From Caldifarciminota bacterium (GTDB taxonomy: Bacteria > Hydrothermota > UBA3072 > WFRC01): 9,446 nt of DNA. Below the pieces are notes generated by a model, which was given only the letters and a program-made list of their open reading frames with translations, was not told the origin of the DNA and made no database searches. The position numbers and the translations under genes were made by a program. Of the stretch, positions 7,233-9,446 are shown piece after piece. Numbering within the stretch: the stretch's first letter is position 1; every line of letters begins with the position of its first letter. Location: NCBI GenBank assembly GCA_015486685.1, contig WFRC01000065.1:1-9446 (forward strand). The letters run 5' to 3'.

Positions 7233-8222
7233 ATGTTAAATAGAAAAGGATTTACTTTAATCGAGCTTTTGGTTGCATCGATAATGATGCTTGTAGTTCT
7301 GGGAGCGTCTTACAGTTTTTATATATTCTATGTGGGCAATATTAGCAAGGAAAGAGCAAAGGCTGTATTGCAGGAGAAAATTCAAACAAGTTTTAACTTA
7401 ATTGCGGAAGATATCAGACATGCCGGCTTTGCTTTGAATAAAGAGAATAATGGCATATGTATTTTTAGTATAGATGATAATTGTAGTGTTGGAGATGAGA
7501 CTTTTTGCAAAAATGGAACAGATAGGCTATTCGTAGCAGACGGGTGGCAAATGATAAGGGATTTTACTAATGATAACTGTCCTGATGGAACAATTAGTAA
7601 TGTTACTTATGAAACAATAGTTAATAAAAATTATCATGCTAATGCAGCATATACCCCTAACACCAAATTTATTGTTGCTAGCACATTGGATATAGACTCC
7701 GTTTGTAGGAGCAGCTCAACTGCTTGCGGGGACGGAAGTTGTGATGATATAAAAGATAATAAAGCTATTATAATTTGCGGATGTAAAGACGGAACTGGAG
7801 CGTATGGTCAGGAAGGAAGAAGGATTAGCAGTATATATAATGCTACAAGTACTATAAATTTTCTAAGCAAAGAAAGTGCGTTGAAATATTACAACTGTTC
7901 AAATGGAAATATTGTGCCTGCCAATGTATGGTATGTAAGAAAAACAACAGACGGGACGTATTGGTTATACAGAAATCAGGAAAAGGTATTAAAAAATGTG
8001 TTAAATTTTCAAGTATGTGCAGGGTATGATAAATATAATGACGGTATAGTTAACGGCTCTTTCAATAATGGATTATGCAGTGGGGAATATTTGAACAGTT
8101 TGCCTACCAATGCAAGTATTTCAAAACTAAAATTTTTTGTTATTGGAATTCAAACATTTTATAAATGGAAAAACAAGACATTTCCAGTCTTTTTTGTTTC
8201 GTCCACAGAAGCTTTTCATTGA
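7233..8222 (+). CDS. PilW-type minor pilin, last gene of the operon
   Basis: A 329-residue prepilin. The leader MLNRKG is cleaved at G6/F7 and followed by FTLIELLVAS, with E11 at +5 and a hydrophobic helix to about residue 34. Residues 58-68 (AEDIRHAGFAL) are the PilW signature, normally seen as D-I-R-x-A-G-F at the end of the first long helix. The length (about 300-350) fits PilW. The globular domain is Cys-rich (C76, C84, C92, C116, then a cluster including ACGDGSC and ICGC), suggesting several disulfides formed by periplasmic oxidation. It would sit with PilX, PilV and FimU in the priming complex at the pilus tip. It begins 1 base after the pilV stop and ends 12 bp short of the convergent topA stop. 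A weak terminator-like hairpin lies within its last 50 bases. Confidence 0.88.
   Translation: MLNRKGFTLIELLVASIMMLVVLGASYSFYIFYVGNISKERAKAVLQEKIQTSFNLIAEDIRHAGFALNKENNGICIFSIDDNCSVGDETFCKNGTDRLFVADGWQMIRDFTNDNCPDGTISNVTYETIVNKNYHANAAYTPNTKFIVASTLDIDSVCRSSSTACGDGSCDDIKDNKAIIICGCKDGTGAYGQEGRRISSIYNATSTINFLSKESALKYYNCSNGNIVPANVWYVRKTTDGTYWLYRNQEKVLKNVLNFQVCAGYDKYNDGIVNGSFNNGLCSGEYLNSLPTNASISKLKFFVIGIQTFYKWKNKTFPVFFVSSTEAFH
8171..8195. terminator. Weak, possibly bidirectional intrinsic terminator inside pilW 3' end
   Basis: AAGAC (8175-8179) and GTCTT (8187-8191) form a 5 bp stem with a 7-base loop. The stem can be extended past a C/T mismatch by three A-T pairs. On the + strand the T-run is 8190-8195; on the minus strand the stem is followed by GTTTTT. 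The stem is short and A/T rich, so it would be weak. It is the only terminator-like structure I found between the two convergent genes. Confidence 0.3.
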
Positions 8223-8234
8223 CATTTTAGAAAT

Positions 8235-9446
8235 TTATTTTTCTCCTTCTTCCACATATCCGCAGGCTTTTCTTGCGCAGTGCCAGCCGTCTTTTTTCTT
8301 TATAAATAGCGTATAGCCGCATTCAGGGCAGGTTTCATTTTTAATTATGCCCCTTACCGTAAATTTGCATTCCGGATAATTTGAGCAGCCGTAAAATTTG
8401 CCTCGCTTTGATGAGTATTCAATCAAATCACCGCCGCATTCGGGGCATTTAAGGCCTGTGGGAAACGGTTTTGTATTTTTACATTCCGGATAATTCGAGC
8501 AGGCAAGGAATTTCGTTCCTTTTTTTGAATATTTGATAACCATCGGAGCGCCGCATTTATCGCAGATTATGTCGGTTTTATCTTCTTCTAACGGTTTTGT
8601 ATTTTTACACTTGGGATAATTCGAACAGGCAAGGAATTTTCCGAATCTTCCCTCCCTAATCACCATCGGAGCGCCGCATTTATCGCAGATTATGTCTGTT
8701 TCCTGCGGCTTTGGTTTTAAATTTTCCATTTTTTCATAGGCATTGTCTATCAGTGTCTTAAATTTATTATAAAATTGGCTTAGCAGTTCCACTTTGCCGA
8801 GTTTTCCATTTGCTATTTCATCCAATCCCTCTTCCATCTTTGCGGTGAATTTTACATTGATTATGTTATCGAAGAATTTATCAAGCATCTTGCTTGTTGT
8901 AACACCTATTTCCATAGGATAAAACTTTTTTTCTTTAATCTCGACATATCCTCTATTTATGATTGTGCCTATTATTGATGCATATGTTGAGGGTCTGCCT
9001 ATTCCGTGTTTTTCAAGCTCTTTTATTAATCCGGCTTCTGTGTATCTCGGCGGCGGTTCGGTAAAATGCTGCTTCGGTTTAATGTCTGTCAGGCTTATTT
9101 TATCGTTCTTTTTCAAATTAGGCGCTTTGGTTGTCTCAATTTTGCCGTAATCCCAGATTTTCAGGTATCCGTCAAAAATCAGTTCTCTAAAAGATGCCTT
9201 AGCCTCGAATGTTTCCGATGAGAATATGACGGATGTGCTGTTGAACAAAGCCTTGTTCATCTGGCTTGATATGAATCTCTTCCATATAATCGTGTACAAC
9301 CTGTATTCCTCGTTAGTCAGATATTGCTTGACCATATCGGGCAGCATTTTAGGATTTGTCGGTCTAACCGCTTCGTGGGCTTCCTGAGCTGTTTTTGCCT
9401 TTGTTTTATATATATTTGGTTTTTTCGGTGTATAATCTTGTCCGAA
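8235..9446 (-). CDS. DNA topoisomerase I, C-terminal 403 residues (5' end beyond window)
   Basis: This type IA topoisomerase relaxes negative supercoils through a transient 5'-phosphotyrosine break. The frame is open to the right edge. Fragment residues 21-30 are QEAHEAVRPT, a hallmark that follows the active site; the catalytic Tyr (in the family's R-T-D-S region) should lie a few dozen residues upstream, just outside the window. Next come LYTIIWKRFISSQM (50-63), PPPRYTEAGLIKELEKHG (131-148) and GIGRPSTYA (148-156), all conserved in the core. The tail carries four Cys4 zinc ribbons with cysteines at 254/257/274/280, 295/298/316/322, 334/337/354/360 and 373/376/390/395, which by family bind single-stranded DNA. 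The first two ribbons are nearly identical at DNA level. It is a housekeeping gene, unrelated to the pili and convergent with pilW. Its composition looks less AT-rich than the pilus genes. No frameshift is seen. Confidence 0.98.
   Translation of the reverse strand, partial: FGQDYTPKKPNIYKTKAKTAQEAHEAVRPTNPKMLPDMVKQYLTNEEYRLYTIIWKRFISSQMNKALFNSTSVIFSSETFEAKASFRELIFDGYLKIWDYGKIETTKAPNLKKNDKISLTDIKPKQHFTEPPPRYTEAGLIKELEKHGIGRPSTYASIIGTIINRGYVEIKEKKFYPMEIGVTTSKMLDKFFDNIINVKFTAKMEEGLDEIANGKLGKVELLSQFYNKFKTLIDNAYEKMENLKPKPQETDIICDKCGAPMVIREGRFGKFLACSNYPKCKNTKPLEEDKTDIICDKCGAPMVIKYSKKGTKFLACSNYPECKNTKPFPTGLKCPECGGDLIEYSSKRGKFYGCSNYPECKFTVRGIIKNETCPECGYTLFIKKKDGWHCARKACGYVEEGEK
8464..8696 (-). repeat. 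Near-identical tandem zinc-ribbon units inside topA
   Basis: Bases 8464-8513 and 8590-8639 match at 46 of 50 positions. Bases 8539-8573 and 8662-8696 are identical over 35 bases. The offsets (126 and 123 bp) differ by one codon, matching the one-residue longer turn in the second ribbon (KKGTKF versus RFGKF). This is a tandem duplication of one zinc-ribbon unit of about 42 codons. Ribbons three and four are more diverged. Confidence 0.85.

Noticed and set aside
8959..9150. 63-codon + strand frame opposite topA
   Set aside because: It is antisense to the strongly conserved GIGRPSTYA and PPPRYTEAGL region of topA.

Overview
The window comes from an AT-rich, diderm (Gram-negative type) bacterium. 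It carries most of a minor-pilin/PilY1 gene set for a type IV pilus, followed by the convergent 3' part of topA. The base composition, the Cys-rich exported proteins and the four-zinc-finger topoisomerase do not fix the phylum. A Desulfobacterota-, Nitrospirota- or Aquificota-like anaerobe would fit, but this is a guess; nothing here names a species.

Layout. Bases 1-353 hold no convincing gene. They contain a degenerate G/T-rich heptad repeat tract at the left edge, a purine-rich A-tract, a tandem TTTTCACGA direct repeat and a plausible sigma-70 promoter. Then come five tightly packed + strand genes: a PilX-like minor pilin (354-788); a giant PilY1/PilC-family pilus-tip protein of 1798 residues (793-6189); a GspH/FimT-type pseudopilin (6186-6734); PilV (6731-7231); and PilW (7233-8222). 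Gaps are 4 bp or less, and two junctions are ATGA overlaps, so this reads as one transcription unit. The minus strand from the right edge to 8235 is the C-terminal 403 residues of DNA topoisomerase I. It meets pilW tail to tail with a 12 bp gap.

How it works together. In characterised systems the minor pilins (FimU/PilV/PilW/PilX) form a complex that primes pilus assembly and carries PilY1 at the fibre tip, where PilY1 acts as adhesin and as regulator of extension and retraction. All four minor-pilin classes plus PilY1 are here. The major pilin, PilE and the assembly ATPases are not, so the machinery must be elsewhere.

Most notable. The PilY1 protein has the usual C-terminal PilC beta-propeller, but no von Willebrand A domain is apparent at its N-terminus. 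The N-terminal ~1070 residues appear to be two DUF2341-plus-concanavalin-A-like modules separated by an Ig-like domain, and the usual propeller calcium loop has lost most of its acidic ligands. The gene order (pilX-pilY1 ahead of fimU-pilV-pilW) is permuted relative to the Pseudomonas cluster. I found no CRISPR array, insertion sequence, tRNA or rRNA.
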